A stretch of 23,263 bases of DNA from Apostichopus parvimensis (GCA_000934455.1 KN883317.1:128475-151737), one strand, 5' to 3'. Positions 20,501 through 23,263 are shown, counted from the first letter of the stretch. Numbers and translations: made by a program. The notes: a model not told the origin generated them from the sequence alone.

Positions 20501-22356
20501 CTGCAAGCAGGAACTCGCGAAGAAGCCTCATTGGCTTATCAAAGCCGCAAGCTGACTGAAGTCAGTCTCTTACATTCATATTTAATGTCCATGATTATGA
20601 ATTGTTAATTGTCAACAACTCTGTAACTGGAGGACATACATTAATCTTGGAGTGACTCAAACCGGGTACCTTATGATTGAAAGGCACCGGCGTTAACCCC
20701 GAGCTAACACTCCATACTGTGGAGCTAACACTACCTGTGCTAAACAGATGTAGCTGCACTTTGAGAAGTACATTAATATATTCAGATTTGAGCATTGCCA
20801 TGGTGACTTGTATTACAAAAATACAATCTGAAAGGAAATAAGGCATACTCAAGATTTGAAAGAGAGAATGTTCAAAGAGAGTATGAAAATAGATCCACAG
20901 TCAACACCGTCTGCTCATTAACCTGTCTGTATTCTGTGCGTATATTGTCCCCAGAGTCTCTGACACGTCACACACACCCTCAAAAAAAGACCCCGAGAAG
21001 AGAAAAGTCACACCAAAACACACTTACACACACTCTCACACACACGCTCTAGAGAAAAAAAACAGTGCGAAAACAGTTTGTTTTTTCATAGACCCTTTGA
21101 TATTGCGTAATATGACTATATGTTAGGTCAATAAGAAAGGGTTACTTTTGGTGGATTAATAAACAGACCACCTTGTCTTTGGTAATCATGTGGCAAAACC
21201 CAACTCATTTCTTCATTTGATTCATGCAACATATTATTAATACAAGTAAAGTGTTGTTTTTATTTCTCTGTTTTCAGACATCTCAACAGAATTACAGTTA
21301 TCACAGTTGCTGCTATCTGTGATACAAGTGAAAGCTTTACTGAAGACAGCTTGCTGGGACCACATCATCAAATGTTACTTACTAGCCATGCAGGTGAGTT
21401 CACTCATGTACCACATCATCAAATGTTACTTACTAGCCATGCAGGTGAGTTATACATGTACCACATCATTGAATGTTACTTACTAGCCATGCAGGTGAGT
21501 TCACTCATGTACCACATCATCAAATGTTACTTACTAGCCATGCAGGTGAGTTCACTGTACCACATCATTGAATGTTACTTACTAGCCATGCAGGTGAGTA
21601 CCACATCATCGAATGTTACTTACTAGCCATGCAGGTGAGTCCATACATTTACCACATCATCAAATGTTACTTACTAGCCATGCAGGTGAGTTCACTTATG
21701 TACCAAATCATCAAATGTCTGGACCCCACCCGATAAAGGCTTTGGTCCAAGGCGCTCACGGGCTCCTTCAGTTTTATCCATGTTCAGTCATTTATGTCCC
21801 CCCCCCCACCACTTTTCGATTCAGATTGATGACACTGAGGCTGGGGAAGTTTACGTTCTTTTTAGTCATTATTGCCAATTTCCATTTCTCAATTTTGATT
21901 GGAAAAAAAGGAGCAGAACAACTCTTTTCCTGGACCCAGCTGAGTCTCTAATATAACTGTGAGTTTATTTTTGGCAGAGAGACTCTATAAGTTCAATAAG
22001 AACTTTATTATGACTACCTGGAAATCTGAAGACACTTCCCCTTTCTCTTTATTTCCCAGGATCTGTTACAGACCAAGAGAGCTGCCTGCTTTGACAATCA
22101 CTGCCGACTCTTTCTGGCGGGTCAAGTATTCTGTCATGCGTGTACTGGATTTGGCCTGATTCCAAGCAGGAACCAGGAGGCGCTCCTGGTCCTGGTGTAT
22201 GAGATACTAGCTCGACTAGAGAACAAGGAGGAGAGGGCCAAAGTTAGAGAATGGAGGCTCATTCACTCCGACATGCTCAGGGCTGCCAGAGGTATCTTAG
22301 TACTTCCTCAGGACAGAGATATTCTCGTGAAAAAGGCCCAAGACCTCCTCGGCTGA
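1751..22356 (+). CDS. Multi-exon gene for an uncharacterised Leu-rich, all-helical protein (866 aa; 911 with a candidate extra exon)
   Basis: Thirteen exons join in phase: A 1729-2528 (ATG 1751), B 5878-5974, C 7914-7989, D 12210-12380, E 13275-13382, F 14669-14821, G 16946-17282, H 18009-18115, I 18535-18595, J 19292-19386, K 20193-20397, L 21278-21393, M 22060-22356 (TGA 22354). The sum is 2601 nt and every junction is GT/AG with matching phase, which is strong evidence that this is one real gene. The ATG has a good context (AACAAGATGG), but the frame stays open back to the acceptor at 1728, so an upstream coding exon cannot be excluded. The product has no signal peptide, no clear membrane segment and no catalytic signature. 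It is a run of amphipathic Leu-rich helices, with an acidic stretch near residues 190-205 and a basic helical C-terminus, as in ARM/HEAT-type scaffolds. I do not recognise the family. A MEI1-like meiotic protein is a guess from size and helical character only. Confidence 0.85.
2746..3630. repeat. Diverged ~280-bp tandem repeat, interrupted by a LINE tail
   Basis: Landmarks recur in the same order: TATTAATGAGTGGG (2853 and 3402), TTTTG-GATGTAACT-CATAT (2951 and 3486), a block 'GTTACCTCATTAAT...GGCTGGAGCTTAATTG...AACAGCTTGTAAACA' at ~3264-3335 against 3538-3610, and a trailing 'TAAACATG(G/A)T-T-TCAACAA' at 2747, ~3330 and 3600. After removing the inserted element at about 2971-3230, the spacing is ~280 bp. 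Divergence is considerable, so the duplication is old. Confidence 0.65.
2971..3230 (-). mobile_element. 3' end of a LINE-like retroelement with an (ACTTT)n tail, - orientation
   Basis: AAGTAAAGTAAAGTAAAGTA at 2971 is, on the - strand, a pentameric (ACTTT) tail preceded by an AT-rich 3' UTR-like stretch. Comparison with the uninterrupted repeat copy near 3492-3530 (GATGTAACTACATAT then AGTATGTATG) against GATGTAACTGCATATT [insert] AGTATACATG shows where the insert begins and ends, to within a few bases. AAGTA at both edges could be part of a target duplication or chance. No coding remnant remains. Confidence 0.55.
3631..3923. other. Unique intron sequence
   Basis: AT-rich intron with no repeat, exon or motif that I can support. 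It runs up to the acceptor of the candidate extra exon. Confidence 0.5.
3927..4061 (+). CDS. Candidate additional exon (45 codons, in phase) within the A-B intron
   Basis: An AG at 3925-3926 (or at 3922-3923) and a donor ATTG|GTAATC at 4062 bracket an open stretch reading PSVSFAKYFCLLKKVAIS, then MRAVLERPLNLDVISAQYLM and ETCVTI. It enters and leaves in phase 1, exactly as required between exons A and B, and 135 nt keeps the frame. The encoded segment looks like the rest of the protein (Leu-rich amphipathic helices) and would run straight into exon B (DHLLEII). Against it, the acceptor lacks a pyrimidine tract (TG-rich upstream), although a CACTAAAC branch-like site lies ~50 nt before. It may be an alternative or constitutive exon, or a chance open frame. 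Confidence 0.5.
4062..4889. other. Intron with minor short repeats
   Basis: It contains GAGAACCA-type short repeats at 4347-4372 and an interleaved 'CTACAGTATAGTACT' repeat at 4504-4553. A good acceptor-like TTCATGTTTTTCAG ends at 4201, followed by a small open stretch with a GTAAAT donor at 4255. Its entry phase does not fit any neighbouring exon, so it is not called. The rest shows nothing identifiable. Confidence 0.45.
4890..5211. mobile_element. Possible non-autonomous DNA transposon with CCAGATCTGG-type subterminal repeats
   Basis: The segment is dense in ATCTGG/CCAGAT motifs in both orientations (GATCTGGGCCAGATATGAG at 4908, CAGATCTGGGCCAGATCTGG at 4930, further copies at 4956, 4969, 5067, 5126, 5150, 5163). 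Its edges show an imperfect inverted pair, ACCCTTACC at 4890 and GTAAGAGGGT at 5202-5211. Subterminal short inverted motifs plus terminal inversion suit a MITE-like element. No transposase remnant and no clear target duplication were seen. Confidence 0.45.
5438..5854. repeat. 213-bp tandem duplication just upstream of exon B
   Basis: Copy 1 (5438-5644) and copy 2 (5651-5854) share almost their whole length, for example ATTACTTACTAAA, GGTAC-TTACGCTTCAAAATAAC-CATGAAGGTTAAG, CTGTGGTCCTGTAGATGTTG, TTTGCTGTAATAAATAAGTT and TAATCTACAACTTACAT. The second copy ends only ~23 nt before the exon B acceptor. Confidence 0.92.
5878..5974 (+). CDS. Exon B (phase 1 in, phase 2 out)
   Basis: The acceptor CTCCTCCTACCCCTCAG ends at 5877 and the donor is GCAG|GTACAA at 5975. 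With the split codon from exon A it reads DHLLEIISNPAYSEDPKWLL then FLERNEDLFLNC, finishing with AG of a split Arg codon. It is an amphipathic helix, a short Pro/Asp linker and a second helix. The frame is closed in the other two phases, which supports the assignment. Confidence 0.85.
6362..6800 (+). mobile_element. Penelope-like element 3' end (copy 1): endonuclease-domain C-terminus, pyrimidine-rich UTR, hammerhead-like terminus
   Basis: The frame 6362-6442 reads DPAERNWMKHLHTIKPHGLN, then IQEGHD and stop. 'E-x-x-W(M/I)-x-x-L-x-T-x-x-P-x-GLN' is characteristic of the C-terminal end of the GIY-YIG endonuclease domain of Penelope-like retroelements. A stop in frame just upstream shows decay. 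After ~300 nt of C/T-rich UTR the element ends in CTGAAGAAGATCCTGCCAGG-type sequence, forming a hammerhead-like fold. A near-identical 3' UTR recurs at 16058 and 20910, confirming a dispersed family. The long frame over the pyrimidine tract has no protein signature. Confidence 0.72.
6747..6785 (+). ncRNA. Hammerhead-ribozyme-like motif at the Penelope-like element end (copy 1)
   Basis: Stem I pairs GCCT (6747-6750) with AGGC (6782-6785). The core CTGAAGA (CUGANGA) is at 6751-6757. Stem II pairs GATCC (6759-6763) with GGATC (6769-6773). AAAA (6774-6777) stands where GAAA is expected, then ACGT (a self-complementary minimal stem III) and the cleavage-site C at 6781. There is one extra A between CUGANGA and stem II, and the first G of GAAA is A, so activity is doubtful. 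Minimal hammerheads with tiny palindromic stem III are known in Penelope-like elements and usually work as dimers. Confidence 0.55.
7261..7316 (-). ncRNA. Hammerhead ribozyme fold, type I-like (copy 1, stem II intact)
   Basis: On the - strand the core CTGATGA is followed by stem II ATCC-CAAAA-GGAT, GAAA, the palindrome ACCGGT (minimal stem III) and the cleavage triplet GTC. Stem I is CTTCcC/GtGAAG (one mismatch) and is extended by an outer ATTCC/GGAAT helix across an internal loop. All invariant core bases (CUGAUGA, GAAA, UC) are present. The two-pair stem III is self-complementary, as in hammerheads that are active as dimers. Confidence 0.75.
7312..7372 (-). promoter_or_regulatory. Internal Pol III-type promoter (A box and B box) of copy 1
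   Basis: A box TGGTCGAGTGG and B box GGTTCGATTCC on the - strand have tRNA-like spacing. The intervening ACGGACTTCGGTTCGTGACA could give an anticodon-arm-like segment, but no cloverleaf with an acceptor stem is evident, so this is tRNA-derived rather than a tRNA gene. Confidence 0.6.
7501..7748 (-). mobile_element. Second copy of the tRNA-box/hammerhead element, rearranged with an inverted head
   Basis: On the - strand 7680-7565 carries GATCCGGGGTTCGATTCCTA, a hammerhead core and the same ATATGGAATTTTTCTAGGGT downstream sequence as copy 1. The A-box part, however, lies on the + strand at 7684-7748 (GCAAAGCCGGTTTATACGCA, then CACTGTGGTCGAGTGGTACG). The head is therefore inverted relative to the body. 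This could be a micro-inversion, twin-priming-like insertion, or two head-to-head fragments. Confidence 0.6.
7600..7655 (-). ncRNA. Hammerhead ribozyme fold (copy 2, stem II broken)
   Basis: The - strand shows CTGATGA, then GTCCCAATACCAC where GTCC...GGAC would be expected (two bases changed, stem II lost), then GAAACCGGTC. Stem I inner helix CTTCGC/GTGATA keeps the G-T pair that is a mismatch in copy 1. The invariant core is intact, but loss of stem II makes self-cleavage unlikely for this copy. Confidence 0.6.
7914..7989 (+). CDS. Exon C (phase 2 in, phase 0 out)
   Basis: The acceptor CTCTGTTTCATAG ends at 7913 and the donor is GAAA|GTGAGT at 7990. It encodes (R)MLLTLLEVALHRGQSMLKT then LPRLLK, a compact Leu-rich helix pair. 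Its split Arg codon is completed exactly by the first base of this exon, and the exit phase matches exon D. Confidence 0.88.
7990..12209. other. Largest intron (4.2 kb), mostly unique AT-rich sequence
   Basis: I find no in-phase exon (phase 0-0 would be needed) and no recognisable transposon ORF. Contents worth naming: a C-rich tract 8057-8092; an ATGCAAAT octamer and nearby CACCTG E-box at 8996-9020 in a slightly less AT-rich block (8780-9160); a G-rich tract at 9331-9384; an A-rich low-complexity stretch 11770-11842. An open stretch after TTCTTCAG at 9618 (LVEICMNRLISDIYPF) lacks a phase-compatible donor. Confidence 0.5.
9331..9384 (+). other. G-rich tract fitting a G-quadruplex pattern
   Basis: GGGG at 9359-9362, GGG at 9365-9367, GGGG at 9369-9372 and a G6 run at 9378-9383 are separated by 2, 1 and 5 nt. 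This fits G3+N1-7 on the coding strand, and another GGGTGGGGGGGG run lies just upstream at 9333. In the nascent intron RNA it could fold as a quadruplex. Confidence 0.6.
12210..12380 (+). CDS. Exon D (57 codons, phase 0-0)
   Basis: The acceptor TTTATTTCAG ends at 12209 and the donor is TCTCAG|GTGAGT at 12381. It reads LSLRCMSQLPLPMFLHIHEW, LWRSAERCDLYTILPLDDWD, then LSLNQTFNRLTNSNNSQ. A helix followed by an aromatic/acidic loop (LPLDDWD) and a polar Asn/Ser-rich end suggests a surface segment between helical repeats. Confidence 0.88.
12381..13274. other. Intron D-E with a G-quadruplex-type tract
   Basis: A run GGG-AGTG(T)-GGG-AATGT-GGGGG-T-GGGGG at 12805-12831 fits the classic quadruplex pattern on the + strand. 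The rest is AT-rich, with a poly-A/T stretch near 13170-13215 and no exon or mobile element that I recognise. Confidence 0.55.
13275..13382 (+). CDS. Exon E (36 codons, phase 0-0)
   Basis: The acceptor CTTTCTTTTTTAG ends at 13274 and the donor is GTGAG|GTAAAC at 13383. It reads LAVQVGCLIIQKPEATLQRA then LLHVTQNQEAVKTLCE, two amphipathic helices separated by a KPEAT turn, typical of an ARM/HEAT-like unit. Confidence 0.88.
13691..13747. repeat. (AAT)n followed by (ATT)n: self-complementary microsatellite
   Basis: Interrupted AAT/AAC-type triplets from 13691 pass through ATTATGATT into TTATTATTATTATT up to 13747. The two halves are reverse complements, so the tract can fold into a long hairpin. 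Confidence 0.88.
13941..14150. repeat. 120-bp tandem duplication split by a C-rich run
   Basis: TCATATG-AA at 13941 and 14061, TTGCTCACTTCATTGT(C/T)CATT, GAGCTCTCATAC(G/A)AGCATTG and AAATGAT appear in both copies in the same order. A (C)n tract at 14041-14056 lies between the copies. Confidence 0.88.
14669..14821 (+). CDS. Exon F (51 codons, phase 0-0)
   Basis: The acceptor TATTCTTGCTATAG ends at 14668 and the donor is TGTCAG|GTAGGA at 14822. It reads VVQSLPLLRESHPLRTGKGL, LFSVVFQYLQTEAWTKTEEL, then NIFNFVVCLCQ. Three helical segments have hydrophobic spacing; no motif is recognised. An open frame on the opposite strand over the same bases is a shadow of this exon. Confidence 0.87.
14882..14940 (+). 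other. Purine/G-rich tract with a G10 run
   Basis: GTTGGTGGGGTGGTC is followed by ten G residues and a GAC-AGAGGAGAGG purine stretch. It is low-complexity, and the homopolymer length is likely polymorphic or assembly-sensitive. Confidence 0.6.
15184..15669. repeat. ~140-bp tandem repeat, four units, each with a TTTA microsatellite
   Basis: CCTGCTCTCCTTTCATCAGA recurs at 15184, 15329, 15471 and 15593 (periods 145, 142, 122). It is followed by ATGAT(AAT)GTATGA-CTTGC, a 'TATTATTTCCTTTACCGTATT' block and a variable (TTTA)n stretch leading to ACATGCTTGGTTT. Unit length varies mainly in the TTTA tract and by loss of the ATTCCACAAACCTTAAG block in units 3-4. The open frames across it change with repeat length and are not genes. 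Confidence 0.92.
15670..16057. other. Unique intron sequence
   Basis: AT-rich sequence between the tandem repeat and the second Penelope-like copy. Open frames here are short and show no motif or splice-compatible phase. Confidence 0.4.
16058..16385 (+). mobile_element. Penelope-like element 3' UTR and terminus (copy 2, 5'-truncated)
   Basis: It matches the 6455-6800 element through GTTTATCTCCTACCT-TCCTC, TGTTCACC-TGCT-ATTAACC, TTACTTGTCATT-AGCCT and GAAGAAGATCCTGC-AGGATC. It lacks the coding end, so it is 5'-truncated. Similarity to the third copy continues past the ribozyme-like motif to about 16381 (GGCTCTCTAGTGG...AACAG), showing that the family's unit extends beyond the motif, as expected if the motif lies inside a terminal repeat. 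Confidence 0.75.
16282..16320 (+). ncRNA. Hammerhead-ribozyme-like motif (copy 2)
   Basis: Stem I is GCCT/AGGC (16282-16285 with 16317-16320). The core is TTGAAGA (first C changed to T), stem II is GATCC/GGATC (16294-16298 with 16304-16308), and GAAA is intact (16309-16312), followed by TGTC. The copy-1 defect in GAAA is absent here and the copy-1 intact CTGAAGA is changed here. The two copies have therefore decayed independently from a common motif. Confidence 0.5.
16386..16945. other. Unique intron upstream of exon G
   Basis: AT-rich with no exon, repeat or mobile element that I can name. Confidence 0.4.
16946..17282 (+). CDS. Exon G (112 codons plus one base; phase 0 in, 1 out)
   Basis: The acceptor TTTCTTTTTTTCAACAG ends at 16945 and the donor is GATG|GTAAGA at 17283. 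It starts ESVFFDCPIMQPPVLSCDEL and carries a long stack of Leu-rich helices (PLERALKLLNRLLQSAVKYI; ELLFSTVMCLCELLES; IVKELCTESLQLVCKGITYI). This is the best-looking repeat-solenoid stretch of the protein. It is the second longest exon. The opposite-strand open frame across it is a shadow. Confidence 0.9.
17283..17470. other. AT-rich intron start with (TA)/(TATG) microsatellite
   Basis: ATATATATGTACATACATAT and neighbouring TATG/TATC repeats at 17324-17370. The exon G frame stays open through it to 17446, but only by reading past a consensus donor. Confidence 0.5.
17480..17530 (-). ncRNA. Hammerhead-ribozyme-like motif of the - strand Penelope-like remnant
   Basis: The - strand shows CTGACGA (17517-17511), one extra A, stem II AGTCCC/GGGACT (17509-17504 with 17500-17495, six pairs, loop AGG), GAAA (17494-17491), a self-complementary AATT around stem III and then C. 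Stem I has TTG/CAA next to the core. The extra A after CUGANGA is shared with the 6747 and 16282 motifs, suggesting a family trait rather than decay. Confidence 0.55.
17480..17830 (-). mobile_element. Second Penelope-like family: decayed endonuclease C-terminus and hammerhead-like end, - strand
   Basis: On the - strand 17766-17690 reads RRKEIDWIFCIKSHITGLN. This matches the 'R-x-x-E-x-x-WI-x-x-L-x-T-x-x-x-GLN' end of Penelope-like GIY-YIG endonucleases, with some substitutions. Stops occur a few codons upstream. About 160 nt further along the same strand lies a hammerhead-like core (17517-17487). The distance and order (endonuclease end, short UTR, ribozyme motif) parallel the + strand family at 6362, but the sequences differ, so this is a separate family. 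Confidence 0.6.
18009..18115 (+). CDS. Exon H (phase 1 in, 0 out)
   Basis: The acceptor TTTCATCACCTCTCAG ends at 18008 and the donor is CAAAAA|GTAAGT at 18116. With the split codon it reads ADANLQLMCKNLYEFHWSTK then LKVYNQLKSLVPDFQK. An internal GTATAT at 18073 is a weaker alternative donor and would break phase. Confidence 0.85.
18116..18534. other. Intron H-I
   Basis: Nothing identifiable apart from the T-rich acceptor tract at its end. An open frame at 18260-18493 has no splice-compatible borders or recognisable motif. Confidence 0.5.
18535..18595 (+). CDS. Exon I (short, phase 0 in, 1 out)
   Basis: The acceptor TTGTTTATTTTATTTTCAG ends at 18534 and the donor is GAAG|GTGAGG at 18596. It encodes YSQECLDAVRLQLRSLQNLE plus the first base of Gly, a single amphipathic helix. 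At 61 nt it is the smallest exon and was found by splice sites and phase rather than by ORF length. Confidence 0.83.
18596..19291. other. Intron I-J
   Basis: It contains a C-rich CACCCACC-type tract (18773-18806). Two weak inexact repeats (TTTATAAACATCTATTTCGA near 19036 and AATAAACATTTCTATATCAA near 19227, each followed by CATCAATGCA-like or CATTAATGCA-like sequence) indicate an old ~190-bp duplication. There is no exon evidence. Confidence 0.4.
19292..19386 (+). CDS. Exon J (phase 1 in, 0 out)
   Basis: The acceptor CTTTTTCCCCCCTAATTAG ends at 19291 and the donor is TGTGAG|GTTAGT at 19387. It completes the Gly codon and reads GDKSTKEEELAIWDTILQVS then STSEKVAQECCE. This is a charged linker followed by a helix. 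The Lys/Glu-rich start probably forms an exposed loop. Confidence 0.83.
19387..20192. other. Intron J-K with a C-rich tract
   Basis: It holds a G-rich run at 19507-19535 and the 20010-20060 pyrimidine tract (separate entry). Otherwise it is unique AT-rich sequence. Confidence 0.45.
20010..20060 (-). repeat. (CTTCTCCCCCTCC)n tandem pyrimidine tract ending in C11
   Basis: CTCCCCCTCCCTT recurs about every 15 nt, three times, then a run of C residues. The - strand has many GGG and GGGGG runs and would fit a quadruplex; the + strand would fit an i-motif or triplex. An open - strand frame across it (Gly/Glu-rich) is a composition artefact. Confidence 0.75.
20193..20397 (+). CDS. Exon K (phase 0 in, 1 out)
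   Basis: The acceptor TTTTTTTCTCCCAG ends at 20192 and the donor is CATG|GTAAGA at 20398. It reads IIMTEATSTSSCYQLNHRSL, TVALACHLERCTIAEWKSTL, VTLGGLLSSFSMVPYSSLFS, then GYLPLNIH. A Ser/Thr-rich opening is followed by two helices and a Tyr/Ser/Phe loop. Confidence 0.86.
20467..20738 (-). mobile_element. tRNA-derived SINE with candidate target-site duplication
   Basis: On the - strand, TTAGCTCGGGGTTAACGCCG (from 20708) fits a tRNA A-box region and GGTTTGAGTCA (20663-20653) fits a B box at tRNA-like spacing. A ~150-nt body follows and a 3' end in CTTGCAGGAGGATCTAA with a (TACA)-type tail. CTACCTGT occurs at 20467-20474 and 20731-20738, flanking the unit as a likely target duplication. A partial second head (GTGTTAGCTCCACAG) precedes the main head. 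Family not recognised. Confidence 0.65.
20910..21075 (+). mobile_element. Third copy of the first Penelope-like family 3' end, with an A/C-biased degraded half
   Basis: TGCTCATTAACCTGTCTGTA-TTCTGTGCGT matches the copies at 6685 and 16215 almost exactly. From about 20955 onward the match is recognisable only loosely (CACGTCA, GACCCCGAGAAG, AAAAGTCAC-CC, CTTACACACA, CGCTCTAGAG, AACAG), and the substitutions strongly favour A and C. No functional hammerhead core remains. Confidence 0.6.
21278..21393 (+). CDS. Exon L, whose 3' edge seeds the 51-bp repeat array
   Basis: The acceptor TTTCTCTGTTTTCAG ends at 21277 and the nearest donor is ATGCAG|GTGAGT at 21394. It reads DISTELQLSQLLLSVIQVKA then LLKTACWDHIIKCYLLAMQ. 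Use of this first donor keeps phase 0 into exon M. The last ~34 nt of the exon and the donor are repeated six more times downstream. Donor 2 (21445) would add 17 in-frame residues (VSSLMYHIIKCYLLAMQ). Any later donor meets an in-frame TAG at 21484-21486. Confidence 0.85.
21360..21715 (+). repeat. 51-bp tandem array duplicating the end of exon L and its 5' splice site (7 copies plus a partial)
   Basis: The unit is ACCACATCAT(C/T)(A/G)AATG, TTACTTACTAGCCATGCAG, GTGAGT and a short variable spacer (TCACTCATGT-like). Copies start at about 21361, 21412, 21462, 21513, 21561, 21602 and 21653, with a decayed eighth at 21704 (CAAATCATCAAATGTCT). Each of the seven keeps CAG|GTGAGT or GTGAGTA, giving donor boundaries after 21393, 21444, 21494, 21545, 21593, 21634 and 21685. 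The 34-nt exonic part is nearly invariant and the intronic spacer varies, so length changes sit mostly in the spacer. Confidence 0.95.
21716..22059. other. Intron L-M downstream of the array
   Basis: It contains a C10 run at 21798-21807 and the pyrimidine-rich exon M acceptor at its end. Open frames here are not in a splice-compatible phase. Confidence 0.5.
22060..22356 (+). CDS. Exon M: C-terminal 98 codons and stop
   Basis: The acceptor CTTTATTTCCCAG ends at 22059 and the frame closes at TGA 22354-22356. It begins DLLQTKRAACFDNHCRLFLA, contains GQVFCHACTGFGLIPSRNQE, and ends in a charged helix (RILAR/ENKEERAKVREW-type) and KKAQDLLG. The H-x11-C-H-A-C stretch has several Cys/His residues, but their spacing does not match a standard zinc finger. 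GC content is clearly higher than in the flanking intron, as expected for coding sequence. Confidence 0.88.
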   Translation, partial: DLLQTKRAACFDNHCRLFLAGQVFCHACTGFGLIPSRNQEALLVLVYEILARLENKEERAKVREWRLIHSDMLRAARGILVLPQDRDILVKKAQDLLG

Positions 22357-23263
22357 TTAGATATGGAACCAGATAATTTGTTGTACGTACAGTCTGTTCC
22401 GTGATGAGGTTCATCGATGTACACAGAGGAAGATGAAAAGTGAGATATAAGACAAGATAAGAGGCAGTCTGTGGCATGAAGAGGTGCTGGATAAATGATC
22501 CAACTGGTTGTCCGTGGTCCTTGAAAAAACAAGAGACGCTTTTGGCGTCGTGGGTGAAACCGTACCTCTTGCAAGCAAGAGGAACTTCTCATCTTCTGCA
22601 CTTCATCCCAGGCAGCACTTCTGATGCCTCAGACCAAGCAGCCCATCGGTTCCAAGCTGGGCTACCGGCAAGGGATTCCATTCCTGTACCAGAAGTTGGC
22701 GCGCTGGTTCCAGAAATTTGTTGCTATATTCGTTATGGTATGAAATTTGGTTCACCGCTTGATGGCTAGGAGGAAAAAAATGAGAAAACAGCAAGATGAT
22801 TGATGGGGTTTGGGGCCTTGATTACGATGTGAGATTAGTTTTTCAGCTTTAATGCATGGGAGATAAAAGACCTATTTCCACGGTTGTCATTCTTAGTTTA
22901 CAAAGAATTCTTTGGGAGAACAGGGTTTATAATGGCCACCAGTTGTTGGTCTCAGCTATAGTCCCCAAGCTGGGAGGTAGCAAAGCGAACAGATATGTAT
23001 TAAAACCATTACTTTGCAATAGATACCATTGTAACTAAAATCACGATTAAGGCAATCTGATTGGATAATTTACATTAATTTAGCCCTCCAGAATATAACT
23101 GCATTACTTTAAAAAAAGCAAACAGATTTATGTTCTTCAAACCACCATGCCTATGTGAGATTTAAATTTCATATGAAGGTTCAATGCGGTTCAGGGCTTG
23201 ACGAGAACCAGTGGTATCGGTGGTTGTTCCTAATCCTTCAAAGTTGTGGATCAAAGTAGTGAC
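22357..23263 (+). other. 3' UTR and downstream flank
   Basis: It follows the exon M stop. No AATAAA was found. A variant ATTAAA at 22999-23004 is the best poly(A)-signal candidate seen, which would give a 3' UTR of about 0.65 kb, but this is weak. Open frames on both strands at 22300-22800 overlap one another and have no motif. They probably reflect the moderate GC of the UTR. Confidence 0.45.

Noticed and set aside
21351-21951. Two open frames through the 51-bp array reading as repeated peptide
   Set aside because: They are out of frame with exon L and arise because the repeat unit is open in several frames; no independent gene evidence.
22308-22794. Overlapping open frames on both strands after the stop codon
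   Set aside because: They overlap each other and the end of exon M, have no recognised motif, and fit chance in moderately GC-rich UTR.

Overview
The window is eukaryotic and animal-like. It carries one large, intron-rich protein-coding gene on the + strand in AT-rich DNA. Its introns are packed with retroelement debris (Penelope-like elements, a LINE tail, tRNA-type SINEs), tandem repeats and microsatellites. Long introns with GT/AG borders, and Penelope-like 3' ends carrying hammerhead-type folds, suit a marine invertebrate. An echinoderm or other invertebrate deuterostome is my guess, but nothing in the sequence proves it. There is no bacterial-style gene organisation, no rRNA gene, no functional tRNA gene and no CRISPR array.

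Gene model: 13 exons can be joined with GT/AG borders and unbroken reading phase, from an ATG at 1751 to a TGA at 22354-22356. Exons: 1729-2528 (coding from 1751), 5878-5974, 7914-7989, 12210-12380, 13275-13382, 14669-14821, 16946-17282, 18009-18115, 18535-18595, 19292-19386, 20193-20397, 21278-21393, 22060-22356. The coding sum is 2601 nt, or 866 residues plus stop. A further in-phase candidate exon (about 3927-4061, 45 codons) would make it 911. The product is Leu-rich and almost certainly all-helical, resembling ARM/HEAT-type scaffolds. I do not recognise the family with confidence. A MEI1-like (meiotic double-strand-break) protein is a hypothesis to test, not a call.

Layout: 1-137 is the decayed C-terminal end of a LINE ORF. 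138-1728 is the upstream/5' flank. 2529-5877 is the first coding intron, holding a ~280-bp tandem repeat split by a LINE tail, the candidate exon, a CCAGATCTGG-rich possible DNA transposon, and a 213-bp tandem duplication next to the acceptor. 5975-7913 holds a Penelope-like 3' end with a hammerhead-like motif, then two copies of an element that joins a tRNA-type A/B-box head to a hammerhead ribozyme fold. 7990-12209 is mostly unique AT-rich intron. 12381-16945 holds G-rich tracts, microsatellites, 120-bp and ~140-bp tandem repeats and a second Penelope-like 3' end. 17283-18008 holds a third, distinct Penelope-like remnant on the - strand. 20398-21277 holds a tRNA-derived SINE and a third, strangely A/C-biased copy of the first Penelope family. 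22357-23263 is 3' UTR/flank.

The most striking feature is at 21360-21715. The last ~34 nt of exon 12 plus its 5' splice site have been amplified seven-fold in tandem (periods 51, 50, 51, 48, 41, 51), giving seven nearly identical candidate donor sites in a row. The second strong theme is that three unrelated-looking retroelement families in this one gene each end in a recognisable hammerhead-ribozyme core.
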